Both the position numbers and the translations under genes were made by a program. Source: Thermococcus sp. (GTDB lineage: Archaea; Methanobacteriota_B; Thermococci; Thermococcales; Thermococcaceae). Taken from it: a stretch of DNA of 50,601 nucleotides. The stretch is from assembly GCF_027063845.1 (NCBI RefSeq), contig NZ_JAMOQU010000007.1:1-50601 (forward strand), read 5' to 3'. Of the stretch, positions 15,721-24,664 are shown piece after piece. The notes under the pieces are model-generated. The model was not told the DNA's origin, ran no database searches, and saw nothing but the letters and a program-made list of their open reading frames with translations. Each line of letters starts with the position of its first letter. Positions within the stretch are counted from its first letter, which is position 1.

Positions 15721-17019
15721 ATGGAAAGCCTGGAAAACGCAAGGAAACCCGTTCTTAAAGTGGGAATAGAGGATAGGGTTGAACCTTCCAAGGCTTTGGT
15801 TTTTGGCCTTCAGCACGTTCTGGCGATGTTTGGGGCGACAGTGACGGTGCCCCTCGTAGTGGGCGGGGCGATAGGGCTCAGCGGTTCCCAGATAGCAACG
15901 ATGATACAGGCCGTCCTGCTGGCGATGGGGATAGCGACGCTTCTCCAGACGACGATAGGCTCGCGCTATCCGATAGTCCAGGGTTCGAGCTTTGCCTTCA
16001 TCCCAGGGCTGATAGCGATTGGCTCAAGCATTGGAATGGCCGCGGTTCAGGGGGCGCTAATCGTCGGCGGGCTGATTGAGGCCCTAATCGGCTGGCTTGG
16101 AATAATCGGAAAGGTCAGGAAGCTCTTCACGCCCCTCGTTACTGGGGTTACAATAACCCTCATTGGCTTCAGCCTCGCAGATGTTGCCGTTAATAACTTC
16201 TTCAACGCCTATGCTGACCCCTCGGGTGGAACCGTCGAAAAGGCCGTGCTCGTGGGGCTGATAACGTTCCTCACCACAATCTTCGTTGCACTGAGGGGAA
16301 GGAGAACAAGGGCAATGCCGGTCGTTGTGGGTGCCCTCGTCGGCTACGCGGTGAGCTTTCCCCTCGGCCTCGTCGACCTAAACCTCGTGGAAAGTCTTCC
16401 CGCCATCAGTGTCCCCAGGCCGTTTCCGTGGGGCGAGCCCGTCTTCGATTTAACAGCGATAGTGCTCCTCCTCTTCGCCTTTATGGTGAGCATCATCGAA
16501 AGCGTTGGCGACTACCACGCGATAGCGACCGTTACTGGTTCCGAGATAACCGAGGAGAGGATAGCGAGGGGCATAGGTGCTGAAGGCCTCGCCTGCTCGG
16601 TAGCCGGTTTCCTCGGGGCCTGCGGAACCACGAGCTATTCAGAGAACATAGGTGTCGTTGCCCTCACCAAGGTCGGAAGCAGGCACGTGGTTCAGGTGGG
16701 GGCGGTTATCCTGATTCTCCTCTCGCTCCTCCCGAAGTTCGCGGGCATCTTGGCCTCAATGCCCGCCCCGGTCCTCGGCGGCCTGACGCTGGCTCTCTAC
16801 GGCATGATAAGCGTCACTGGCCTGAGGCTGATAAAGGAGAAGGTCGAGTTCAATGACAGGAACACGCTGATTCTCGCGGCCGCGCTGATAGCAGGGCTCG
16901 GAGCGCCACACCTACCGCCCCAGTTGCTGGAATCCCTTCCAAGACTTGTCTCGAGCATACTCGAGTCGGGAATGGCGGTAGGAGCCCTGACGGCGATAAT
17001 CCTGGAAAGAATCCTTTAA
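15721..17019 (+). CDS. NCS2 family nucleobase (uracil/xanthine) permease
   Basis: A protein of 432 residues with about 14 hydrophobic segments. NCS2 features: FGLQHVLAMFGATVTVPLVVGGAIG at the start, SRYPIVQGSSFAFIPGL, MVSIIESVGDYHA (the substrate and proton site region) and GACGTTSYSENIG. It should take up uracil or a purine base with protons. A strong TATA box (ctttttatac, about 15682-15691) lies about 30 bases before the ATG, so the message is nearly leaderless. It is convergent with the mbs operon, from whose end it is 18 bases away. Confidence 0.92.
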   Translation: MESLENARKPVLKVGIEDRVEPSKALVFGLQHVLAMFGATVTVPLVVGGAIGLSGSQIATMIQAVLLAMGIATLLQTTIGSRYPIVQGSSFAFIPGLIAIGSSIGMAAVQGALIVGGLIEALIGWLGIIGKVRKLFTPLVTGVTITLIGFSLADVAVNNFFNAYADPSGGTVEKAVLVGLITFLTTIFVALRGRRTRAMPVVVGALVGYAVSFPLGLVDLNLVESLPAISVPRPFPWGEPVFDLTAIVLLLFAFMVSIIESVGDYHAIATVTGSEITEERIARGIGAEGLACSVAGFLGACGTTSYSENIGVVALTKVGSRHVVQVGAVILILLSLLPKFAGILASMPAPVLGGLTLALYGMISVTGLRLIKEKVEFNDRNTLILAAALIAGLGAPHLPPQLLESLPRLVSSILESGMAVGALTAIILERIL

Positions 17020-17037
17020 ATGGGAAGAAAAGGGGGC

Positions 17038-17715
17038 TCAGGCCCCTTCCTTCTTTTCGGCCTGTTTTACGTTTTCCTTCTTCTCAGCTGGCTTAGTTTC
17101 CTTCTTTTCAGCGGTCTTCGCAGTTGGCTTGGTGGGCGTGGGCTTCTTGGGGGGCCTTATGCCGTAGCCGAGTATCTTGAACTCTATCGTTGAACCGTCG
17201 CGGAGGTGGTAAACGTATGTCCCATCGGCTTTCTTTTCTATCTTCTCAACTGGGAAGCGGTAGTCGCCGAACTTCTCGTTGAGCTCCCTTACTTTATCGG
17301 GGTGAATCGGCACCCAGTTGAAGAGTTCAAGGTCTTCCTCGCTACCGCCCGTTGAGAGATAATAGGCTTCCGTGAACCCGAGGGCTCCCGTCGGGCAGAC
17401 GTCCACACAGAACTGGCAGAAGGTACAGCGACCGTAGTCAACCTTCGGGTGGGGCCTCTTCTCCATCTTGCCGTCCACTTCGAGCCACGTCATCTCTATT
17501 GCCCTCGCTGGACATATCTGACCGCAGAAGTTACAGCCCACACACTTCTTCCAGTCGAGGGTGTGGAATCCCCTGTACTTCGGGGCGGGCTCTATCTTCT
17601 CGAAGGGTATCTTAATCGTGACTGGTTTTTTGAAGAGGTACTTGATGCCCATCCAGGGCTTGACGAAGGACTTCTTAATCTTGACCTTCTCCTCACCAAC
17701 GACTCTCGCGGGCAT
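17038..17715 (-). CDS. mbsN: MBS complex subunit N, NuoI-like two-[4Fe-4S] ferredoxin
   Basis: About 225 residues. Two [4Fe-4S] motifs, CVGCNFCGQICPA and CTFCQFCVDVCPT, pass electrons from reduced ferredoxin into the peripheral arm towards subunit J, as in NuoI/MbhN. It is the last gene of the mbs (mbx) operon. The ATG at 17715 follows AGGTGATG and lies 5 bases past the end of mbsL. Odd point: after the ordered domain comes a tail of about 35 residues made of Lys, Glu, Ala, Pro and Thr (KPAEKKENVKQAEKKEGA at its end), which looks disordered. Confidence 0.9.
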   Translation of the reverse strand: MPARVVGEEKVKIKKSFVKPWMGIKYLFKKPVTIKIPFEKIEPAPKYRGFHTLDWKKCVGCNFCGQICPARAIEMTWLEVDGKMEKRPHPKVDYGRCTFCQFCVDVCPTGALGFTEAYYLSTGGSEEDLELFNWVPIHPDKVRELNEKFGDYRFPVEKIEKKADGTYVYHLRDGSTIEFKILGYGIRPPKKPTPTKPTAKTAEKKETKPAEKKENVKQAEKKEGA

Positions 17716-17720
17716 CGTCA

Positions 17721-18905
17721 TCACCTGTCTATGTCGGGCGGGCAGTTGTCGAGGGTCTTCAATATGACGGGCACATCGGCAAGGCGGGCCCCCTTAAGGA
17801 GCTCCTCAAGTACCGTAACTCCGTGGCTCTGGCTCGGACCGCGGAAGTGGACGCGATAGGGCTTGTGGGTGCCGTTGCTCACCATGTAAACACCGAAGTC
17901 GCCCTTGGTGCTCTCGACGTGGGCGTAGGCGTCTCCAGCGGGAACCTTGAACCTCGGGAGGTTCTTGAGCTTGGGGTCCTGCACCATGTAGGGTCCGCTC
18001 GGGGGCCCCATGTCGAGGAGCTGTTCGAGTATGTAGAGGTCCTGCTCAATCTCGTACCTTCTCACGAGGACGCGCGCGAGGCTGTCGCCCTCTTTCAGGA
18101 CTGGAACCTCAAAGTCGAGCTCGGGGTAGAGGTAGTAGGGGTCGTCTTTCCTGACGTCGTAGGGAACTCCCACTGCCCTAAGGTTCGGTCCTGTCACAGC
18201 GTGCTTGAGGGCAAAGCGCTTGTCCATGACGCCGACTCCCTCGGTCCTCTCGAACATTATGTAGTTGTCAAAGAGTATCTCGTCGAAGTCCTTGAGCTTG
18301 GACTTGATGTACTCGACGGTGTCCCTCAACTGCCTCAGCCACCTATCGCCAGGTATGTCCCTCCTGACGCCTCCAGGGACGGTGTAGATGTGGTAGACCC
18401 TTCCTCCCGTCAGCTCTTCAAAGAGGCGCATGAGCCTCTCACGGTAGGCAGCGGCCCACTGGCCAGCCGTGTAAAGACCTATCTCGTTTCCAAAGCCCAT
18501 TATCCAGAACATCCACGCTGAAAGCCTGGCCATCTCGAGCACTGTCGTCCTAATCCATATCGCCCTCTCAGGGACTTCCCAGCCCATTATCTCATCAACG
18601 GCCATTGAGTAAATGTTCTCGGGAACGTCGCTCTCGGGAACGCAGATACGAAGGATTAGGGCTATGTTGGTGAAGTAAGGCCTCTGTTCGGCGAGCTTCT
18701 CAAAACCCCTGTGCAGGAATCCTGGGTTGACTATGGCCCTCTCTATCCTGTTGCCGTCCATCTTCAGGATTATGCTGAAGTTCTCGGTGGCCATGTGCTG
18801 TGGGCCGAAGAACAGCTCGTAGGTGTCCTTTGATATCGGAGTGAGGTACATGTCGTGCTTTCTTGCCTCCTCCCTAAGCTCCTTTGGAACCTCCAAATTT
18901 GCCAT
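17721..18905 (-). CDS. mbsL: MBS complex subunit L, hydrogenase-like catalytic subunit without NiFe ligands
   Basis: About 394 residues, homologous to NiFe hydrogenase large subunits and NuoD. NiFe enzymes bind metal through two CxxC pairs; here the first is C88-V-P-E91 (RICVPESD) and the second C388-P-P-D391 (DNCPPDIDR). One Cys of each pair is replaced by an acidic residue, as known for MbxL/MbsL, the sulfane sulfur reductase, and unlike MbhL of the hydrogenase. The C-terminus ends five residues past the motif without a maturation peptide. The ATG at 18905 follows GAGGTGGTGATG and is preferred to the in-frame GTG 18917. The enzyme reduces polysulfide with ferredoxin electrons and pumps ions. 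Confidence 0.93.
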   Translation of the reverse strand: MANLEVPKELREEARKHDMYLTPISKDTYELFFGPQHMATENFSIILKMDGNRIERAIVNPGFLHRGFEKLAEQRPYFTNIALILRICVPESDVPENIYSMAVDEIMGWEVPERAIWIRTTVLEMARLSAWMFWIMGFGNEIGLYTAGQWAAAYRERLMRLFEELTGGRVYHIYTVPGGVRRDIPGDRWLRQLRDTVEYIKSKLKDFDEILFDNYIMFERTEGVGVMDKRFALKHAVTGPNLRAVGVPYDVRKDDPYYLYPELDFEVPVLKEGDSLARVLVRRYEIEQDLYILEQLLDMGPPSGPYMVQDPKLKNLPRFKVPAGDAYAHVESTKGDFGVYMVSNGTHKPYRVHFRGPSQSHGVTVLEELLKGARLADVPVILKTLDNCPPDIDR

Positions 18906-18918
18906 GAGCATCACCACC

Positions 18919-19494
18919 TCATATCACGTAGTTGGTCTTACTCTCATCGTACCTGTCGAAGTCCTCACCGTAGATTGTCTTGACGTAGCTCAGCGTGTTG
19001 AAGTCCTTCCTGAGCGGGTGCTTCTCGTACTCCCTCGGCTCGAGGATGAACGGCCCAAGCCTCGGGTTGCCCTCGAAGACTATCCCGAAGAACTCGTGGG
19101 CTTCTCTCTCGTAGGTCTCTGCAACGGGCCAGATGTCCATGACCGTCGGAAGCTTCGCGTTTTCCCTTGGAACCCTTGTTTTCACGAAGGCGTGAACGCT
19201 CTCACTGACGCTCCAGAGCTGGTAAACGAGCTCAAACTCATTCTCCTTGAGCCAGTCAACAACGCTTATCTGCATGAGCATCTCAAACGTCTCGCTCGCC
19301 AGCTCAAGGAACTCGTGTATCCTCTCGGCAGGGACTCTGAACTCTATCCTCTTCTCGCGCCTGACGCTTCCCTCAGCGTAGGGGGCCTTCTCGAGGAGCT
19401 CTCTAACGAGGTTGCCCTCCTTGGTGTTCGGGAGCTCGGGCTTCTTCTCCTCAGCCTTCTCCACGGTTTCGACCTTGTTATCGTTCACAGCCAT
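18919..19494 (-). CDS. mbsK: MBS complex subunit K, NuoC-like
   Basis: About 191 residues. After an acidic and basic leader of about 45 residues comes a NuoC-like domain: ISVVDWLKENEFELVYQLWSV, then FVKTRVPRENAKLPTVMDIWPVAETYEREAHEFFGIVFEGNPRLGPFILEP, the family signature (given here in part). It is a structural subunit of the peripheral arm next to L. The ATG at 19494 follows GAGGTGGTT and overlaps the end of mbsJ by 10 bases, so translation is coupled. Confidence 0.9.
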   Translation of the reverse strand: MAVNDNKVETVEKAEEKKPELPNTKEGNLVRELLEKAPYAEGSVRREKRIEFRVPAERIHEFLELASETFEMLMQISVVDWLKENEFELVYQLWSVSESVHAFVKTRVPRENAKLPTVMDIWPVAETYEREAHEFFGIVFEGNPRLGPFILEPREYEKHPLRKDFNTLSYVKTIYGEDFDRYDESKTNYVI

Positions 19495-20075
19495 GCCAAC
19501 CACCTCTTTGCGTCTTTCTCACGCCATCCCTCACCGAAGAGCTCGTCCTGGTTTTTCCTGTACCACTCGTAGTTCTCCCTATACCTTTTCCATCCATCGG
19601 CTTCTCCGTTCTCAATTTTCCTTATGATGTCCATGATTCCCTGCATGACGGCTTCGGCCCTCGGCATACAGCCCGCTATGGCCACGTCGATGGGAATGTA
19701 CTTGTCGAGCTGCTTAACCACGTTGTAGGAGTCCCAGTAAACACCGCCGTTTATAGGGCAGGAGCCGTGGGCAAGGACGTACTTTGGGTCCTGCATCATC
19801 TCGTAGGTTATGATTATCCTCTTGAGGGTCTTCGGGGTGACGTAGCCCGTGATGAGGAACAGGTCACCCATCCTCGGGGCAGGGTTGGGCATTATTCCAA
19901 AGCGCTCGAAGTCGTAGCGGGCTGTCGCTAAGGGGGGCATCTCTATACCGCCGCAACCGGTACAGAACGCCACTATCCAGAGGCTCTTCTTTCTCGCCCA
20001 CCTGAAGAGGGGCTCGAAGAGCTTGAACTCCTTGAGCTCGTAGCTTATGAACTCGTCATTTTTTCTCTCGCTCAT
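19485..20075 (-). CDS. mbsJ: MBS complex subunit J, NuoB-like small subunit
   Basis: About 196 residues. The NuoB-type residues for the proximal [4Fe-4S] cluster are present: FCTGCGGIEM, GSCPINGG and AGCMPRAEA. It carries electrons from the N subunit to the active site in L. GAGGTGGTG precedes the ATG at 20075; an in-frame GTG 9 bases earlier is less well placed. The C-terminal 40 residues are rich in Trp, Tyr and charged residues. Confidence 0.93.
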   Translation of the reverse strand: MSERKNDEFISYELKEFKLFEPLFRWARKKSLWIVAFCTGCGGIEMPPLATARYDFERFGIMPNPAPRMGDLFLITGYVTPKTLKRIIITYEMMQDPKYVLAHGSCPINGGVYWDSYNVVKQLDKYIPIDVAIAGCMPRAEAVMQGIMDIIRKIENGEADGWKRYRENYEWYRKNQDELFGEGWREKDAKRWLAWL

Positions 20076-20085
20076 CCACACCACC

Positions 20086-20979
20086 TCACATAGTCAGGAG
20101 CACGGCTATTATTCCGATTATCGTCGGCCACTTCCAGAAGAACTTCGCGGCCTGGTCGATGGTGAAGCGCGGGTAGATGCTGGCGACGAATATCGCTATG
20201 AAGAGCACCGCTATCTGCTTGACGAGGAGCTCAAGCAGGTTACTCGCTCCGCCGAGGAAGAGGACGGCGAAGAACGCCGTCTCGGCGAAGAGCTGAACCG
20301 CATGCTGGGTGAAGAGCAGTGCCGCGTGTTTGCCCCCGTACTCGACCATCGGACCCATTGAGATTTCCGCGGGTGCGGAGACTATATCGAACGGCTCGAG
20401 GCCGAGCAATGCCTGGAAGACTATGTCAAAGACGATGAACGCTAAAAGCAACGCTGGAACCGTTATGCTCCACCCGTGAACCTGCTGGAGGGCCACGATG
20501 TTGCTCAGCTTGAAAGTTCCCCAGTGCTGGATTAGCGCTATCAGCGCAAGACCGTACGGCAACTGCATGGCCACCATAGTGAGCAGACCACGCTGGACAC
20601 CGAGGGCTGAGTAGGGGTTGCCCGAGCTCATGGCACCGAGCATTATTCCGAGCATCGGCACCTCGAGGAGGTAGGCGACAACTATCAGGTCGGCGTTGCT
20701 ACTGAAGAGCTGGAAGTTGGCGATGGGTATGAACAGGAGCGCCGTTATGCTCGCCCCGAGGGCAAAGACTGGCCCAAAGTCGTAGATGAGGCCGTGGCTT
20801 ACGCTCTCCTTCTTCCCGAGGAGCTTGAGGGTATCTATGATTGGCTGGTATATCGGGGGCCCTATGCGCCTCTGGATTCTCGCCATTGCCTTTCTCTCGA
20901 TGCCCATGAATATGAAGCCCATGAAGGTGGCGTAGATTACCATTCCGATTGCCTCAAGCGCTAACTTCCAGTCGAACAT
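20086..20979 (-). CDS. mbsM: MBS complex subunit M, NuoH-like membrane subunit
   Basis: A protein of 297 residues with about eight transmembrane helices, the NuoH/MbhM family. Seen: GIERKAMARIQRRIGPP in the first loop, typical of NuoH, and GLEPFDIVSAPAEISMGPMVEYGGKHAAL, the conserved acidic loop at the interface with the peripheral arm. It joins the redox arm to the ion-pumping arm. Its ATG directly abuts the stop of mbsH'. Placing M before J, K and L is typical of MBS/MBX and not of MBH, where J, K and L come first. Confidence 0.93.
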   Translation of the reverse strand: MFDWKLALEAIGMVIYATFMGFIFMGIERKAMARIQRRIGPPIYQPIIDTLKLLGKKESVSHGLIYDFGPVFALGASITALLFIPIANFQLFSSNADLIVVAYLLEVPMLGIMLGAMSSGNPYSALGVQRGLLTMVAMQLPYGLALIALIQHWGTFKLSNIVALQQVHGWSITVPALLLAFIVFDIVFQALLGLEPFDIVSAPAEISMGPMVEYGGKHAALLFTQHAVQLFAETAFFAVLFLGGASNLLELLVKQIAVLFIAIFVASIYPRFTIDQAAKFFWKWPTIIGIIAVLLTM

Positions 20980-22827
20980 TCACAACACCCCCCACAGTGC
21001 CAGGATTAGGAGCACTACCGCCAGATACCAGGCGTAGCTCTGGACGTTTCCGTTGTAGAAGCCTTCCCTCAGGAAGTCAGCGAAGTCCTCGGCGATTCCA
21101 GCGAGGCGCTCGTAAAAGCGGTCCCAGCTGTACTTGAGCCAGAAGTCAAGGGCTTCAGCAAGGGGCCGGTAGAAGTTCCTCCTCATGCTGAGGTTGTAGT
21201 CCTCGGTAACGGGGTTACCCGACTGGTAGGTGTTCGTGACGGGTATTCTTCTCGTCTTTGCCCCGTAGATGAATATGAGTCCTGCTATCGCGAGGCCGAA
21301 GACGAGGAGCACGGCAACGAGGAGGGCGTTGTAGGTTCCAGTTGGTGTTACGAGCTTGTAGTAATTTCCTCCGACGGGGTTTCCGAGGAACTTTCCGAGG
21401 TACTCTGTGACGAGGCCTGGTGCAACTCCAAAGACGATGTTCGGAATCGCGAGTATCGCCATGCCTATGAGGAGCGGAAGCGGTGCCTCCTTAACGTCCT
21501 CAAGGTCGCTCGGCCTCTGGCCGAACCACACCGCGTAGAGGAACCTCACGACGTAGGCGAAGGCCAGGGCGCTTCCGAGGAATATCGCGCCTGCAACGAG
21601 GGGCATGTGTGCGCTTATGGCAGCTTCGTAGATGAGCCACTTGCTCGCGAAGCCCGCCATCGGCGGAATTCCTGCGAGGCTGAGGACCGCTATGAGTGAC
21701 ATGGCAAAGGTTATCGGCATCTTCTCGGCTAAGCCACCGAAGTCCTCAAACCTGGTCTTACCCGTCCTTAGCACGAGCGCCGCGACGACGAGCCAGAACA
21801 GGCCCTTGAAGACCGCGTGGCTGAGGACGTGGAAGAGCGCTCCCGTGAAGCCGAGCGGCGTTCCTATGCCAAGGCCCAGGAGTATGTAGCCGACCTGGCT
21901 GACGGAGGAGTAGGCGAAGAGCTTCCTTATGTCCTCCTGGAGCACCGCGAGGAAGCCTGCGACGACGACGGTTATGGCTCCAAGCCAGGCTATGATGTAC
22001 GAGAACACCATATGGTTGTGCCAGATTCCGAGGGCGGCGACGAGCTTGGCTCCCATCAAGATGTAGAGGAGCAAGAATCCGTAGGCTCCCGCCTTGCTCA
22101 AAGCCCCGCTGAAGAATGCTGTATAGCTCTGGTCAACCTCGCTGTAGGCACCGGGCGCCCAGACGTGGAGCGGAACGGCACCTGCCTTGACGCCGAAGGC
22201 CGTCAGGAAGAGCAGGAACACGAGGGCGGTGAGGCTCTTGCTTATGCTCCCGAGCATTGCGTCCATGTAGAGGGCCTGTCTGATTGTTCCGAAATCGAGC
22301 GCGCCGATTTTCGCGTAGAGGATTCCAATCGCTATGAGCATCGCGTAGGCACCGATGACGCTGAGCACGAAGTACTTGAGGGACTCGTGCCTGCTCCTCT
22401 TGAGCACCATCATGAAGCTCGCGAAGGTCATGAGCTCCCAGAACAGGAAGAAGCCCACGAAGTCCCCGCTGAGGAAGACGCCAAGGACGCCAGTGTAGCT
22501 CATGAGTGCGAAGAGCCACTCGTAGGAGCTCCTTGAAGTGCTGACCATTCCGAAGGCCATCGCAACGCCGATGAGCGAAGCGATAGTCGCAAAATACCAG
22601 CTTATCGTGTTGAGCTGGAAGATTAACTTGAACCCACCAACGGTTATGGTTTGAGTTACCACCTCAGGGTTGCTACCCGCTATCGTTGAGTAGTACTTGG
22701 CGAGTACCCCAAGGGGAACGAGGGTACCGAGTACTCCAACGGCCTCGCGTATTCCCCTGACGTCAAGGGCCCAGGCTATGAAGCCAGCCACCAGAGGTGC
22801 GAAGAGCATTATCATGAGCTCGTTCAT
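20980..22827 (-). CDS. mbsH': MBS complex subunit H', second antiporter-like subunit
   Basis: A protein of 615 residues with about 14-16 transmembrane helices, related to MrpA/NuoL/MrpD antiporter subunits. Signature stretches are FFLFWELMTFASFMMV (helix 5 region with the key Glu), KAGAVPLHVWAPGAYSEV with the helix 7 Lys, and FAYSSVSQVGYILLGLG with helix 8. MBS has two such subunits, H and H', while the membrane-bound hydrogenase has one; this second copy identifies the complex. The C-terminal part after residue 450 is longer than in H. Its ATG overlaps the mbsH stop (ATGA). Confidence 0.92.
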   Translation of the reverse strand: MNELMIMLFAPLVAGFIAWALDVRGIREAVGVLGTLVPLGVLAKYYSTIAGSNPEVVTQTITVGGFKLIFQLNTISWYFATIASLIGVAMAFGMVSTSRSSYEWLFALMSYTGVLGVFLSGDFVGFFLFWELMTFASFMMVLKRSRHESLKYFVLSVIGAYAMLIAIGILYAKIGALDFGTIRQALYMDAMLGSISKSLTALVFLLFLTAFGVKAGAVPLHVWAPGAYSEVDQSYTAFFSGALSKAGAYGFLLLYILMGAKLVAALGIWHNHMVFSYIIAWLGAITVVVAGFLAVLQEDIRKLFAYSSVSQVGYILLGLGIGTPLGFTGALFHVLSHAVFKGLFWLVVAALVLRTGKTRFEDFGGLAEKMPITFAMSLIAVLSLAGIPPMAGFASKWLIYEAAISAHMPLVAGAIFLGSALAFAYVVRFLYAVWFGQRPSDLEDVKEAPLPLLIGMAILAIPNIVFGVAPGLVTEYLGKFLGNPVGGNYYKLVTPTGTYNALLVAVLLVFGLAIAGLIFIYGAKTRRIPVTNTYQSGNPVTEDYNLSMRRNFYRPLAEALDFWLKYSWDRFYERLAGIAEDFADFLREGFYNGNVQSYAWYLAVVLLILALWGVL

Positions 22828-24311
22828 GCTCCCACCCCCATCAGCGGGACGTTCTTAATGTACTGGGCGACGTTGAAGATGTCGCTTCCAGCCTTCTGGG
22901 AGACGCTCCAGAGGTAGTTCGGGTAGATTCCAATGGCAACCACGAGTATCACCAGGGCGACCACTATGGCCACGAGCGGGATGCTCTCTGAAATCCTCTC
23001 GCCCTCTCCCTCAAACCAGATGGCGTGAATCAGCCTGAAGTAATAGACCGCCTCGACCACACTGGCCGCGAGGACGAGGAAGGCCGCCCAGGTGTAGCCC
23101 GCTTCAACAGTGGCGAGGATTATCCTGAGCTTGCTCCAGAAGATGTTGAACAGCGGTATTCCTACCGCCGCCATCGCCCCGACCGTTATTCCGAAGGCGG
23201 TAACGGGCATCTTCCTGCCGAGCCCATGGAAGTTCTCAATGTCTGCCCCTCCGAGTTGTACAGCAACGTAGCCAACTCCGAGGAACAGGAGAGCCTTGAT
23301 TATGGCGTGGTTTATCATCTGGAACACTCCAGCGTCAACGCCCGCCTGGGTTCCCAAGGCAAAGGCAAGGGCTATGAGTCCAACCTGGCTGATTGACGAG
23401 TAAGCTATCATCCTCTTGACGTTCCTCTGTCTCAGAGCGGAGAACTCTGCCACAACAACGGTGAGGGTGGCCATGACCACGAGGAGCTTGAGGACGTTGT
23501 GCCAGGTTCCGACCGAGCTCATGAGGTAGAGTATCCTCGCCATCGCGTAGAGGCCTGCCTTGACGACGAAGGCCGAGAACATGGCCGTTATCGGGTGCGG
23601 TGCCGCTTGATAGGCATCGGGCGCCCAGGCGTTGAGCGGGAAGAGCTCCGCTTCGACGGCCAGGCCGAAGACTATGAGAGCCAGTCCGACCTGGGCAACG
23701 GTCGGGTCGATGTTGCCCGCGAGCTGGGCTATCTGGGCCATGTTGAGCGTTCCGGTGGCGCCGTAGATTAGCGCGACGCCGATTAGGAAGAAGCTTGAGC
23801 CGATTCCTCCGAGAATCATGTACTTGAGCGATGCTTCAGCAGCTTCACCCGTCTTGTTGTAGGCCGTTAGAGCATAGGCGGTTATGGAAGTTATCTCCAT
23901 GAAGACGAAGAGGTTAAAGATGTCTCCCGTCGCTATCATTCCCGTGGCTCCGAGCATCAGCAGGAGGAACAGCATGGCGTACTTGTCTATGGGTTCAACG
24001 TCGATTGCCTTGAAGTTGAACACTGCCATGAGGAAGCTCGCTATAGCCACTATGAGCACGAAGAGCGCCGCGAAGTGGCCAATGTAAAGGTTGATTCCAA
24101 TCGGTGGCCTCCAGCCGCCTGCCATGACGATTATCGGCTTTCCAGTTGAGTAAACCTGCTGGAAGACCCACGCCGCTATTCCCGTCTGTATCGCGGTGAT
24201 TATCAGCACGTAGGTCTTTATTGCCTTCTTTCCAAGCCCCTTAATCAGGGGGACGAAGAAGGCACCGAGGAGAGGTAACGCTATGAGGAGTGAGGCGTAC
24301 TGCCCGTTCAT
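22824..24311 (-). CDS. mbsH: MBS complex subunit H, MrpD-like antiporter subunit
   Basis: A protein of 495 residues with about 14 transmembrane helices, of the MrpD/NuoN family. Family stretches: FNLFVFMEITSITAYALTAY with the conserved Glu, AVEAELFPLNAWAPDAYQAAPHP, and RMIAYSSISQVGLIALAFALG. It should form an ion (Na+ or H+) translocation path in the membrane arm. The ATG overlaps the stop of mbsG (ATGA), and its own stop overlaps the mbsH' start in the same way. Confidence 0.93.
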   Translation of the reverse strand: MNGQYASLLIALPLLGAFFVPLIKGLGKKAIKTYVLIITAIQTGIAAWVFQQVYSTGKPIIVMAGGWRPPIGINLYIGHFAALFVLIVAIASFLMAVFNFKAIDVEPIDKYAMLFLLLMLGATGMIATGDIFNLFVFMEITSITAYALTAYNKTGEAAEASLKYMILGGIGSSFFLIGVALIYGATGTLNMAQIAQLAGNIDPTVAQVGLALIVFGLAVEAELFPLNAWAPDAYQAAPHPITAMFSAFVVKAGLYAMARILYLMSSVGTWHNVLKLLVVMATLTVVVAEFSALRQRNVKRMIAYSSISQVGLIALAFALGTQAGVDAGVFQMINHAIIKALLFLGVGYVAVQLGGADIENFHGLGRKMPVTAFGITVGAMAAVGIPLFNIFWSKLRIILATVEAGYTWAAFLVLAASVVEAVYYFRLIHAIWFEGEGERISESIPLVAIVVALVILVVAIGIYPNYLWSVSQKAGSDIFNVAQYIKNVPLMGVGA

Positions 24312-24664
24312 CCTCTCAACCTCCTTATCTCCTCAACGTTCAGCGTTCCATAATGTTTGTAAAGGACTATCGCGGCACTAAGGGTCATGGCCGTTGTGGC
24401 AACGCCTATGACTATCGCCGTCAGAACGAGCGCCTGCGGAATCGGGTCAACGGCCTGGTTGGGCTCTATTCCCTCGCTCAGAATCGGCGCGCTCTTCCCC
24501 GAGATGTAGCCTATGCTTATGAGGAGCAGGTTGACACCAGTTTCCATAATGCTGAGCCCGATGAGCATCTTGAGGATGTTCTTCTTGACGAGGACTGCGT
24601 AGAGGCCTATGAGTATGAGCGAGATTGCACCGAAGTAGAAGGCGCTGATGTTCGGAACGCTCAT
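24308..24664 (-). CDS. mbsG: MBS complex subunit G, MrpC/NuoK-like
   Basis: About 118 residues, three transmembrane helices, MrpC/NuoK family: LIGLSIMETGVNLLLISIGY contains the conserved Glu of helix 2, and PIPQALVLTAIVIGVATTAM is the typical third helix. The ATG at 24664 overlaps the mbsF stop (ATGA); a longer open frame upstream reads into mbsF in another phase and is rejected. Confidence 0.92.
   Translation of the reverse strand: MSVPNISAFYFGAISLILIGLYAVLVKKNILKMLIGLSIMETGVNLLLISIGYISGKSAPILSEGIEPNQAVDPIPQALVLTAIVIGVATTAMTLSAAIVLYKHYGTLNVEEIRRLRG

Noticed and set aside
21817..22536. Plus-strand open frame inside mbsH'
   Set aside because: Antisense to a conserved membrane subunit; composition (very rich in Glu, Asp and His) is what results from reading hydrophobic codons backwards.
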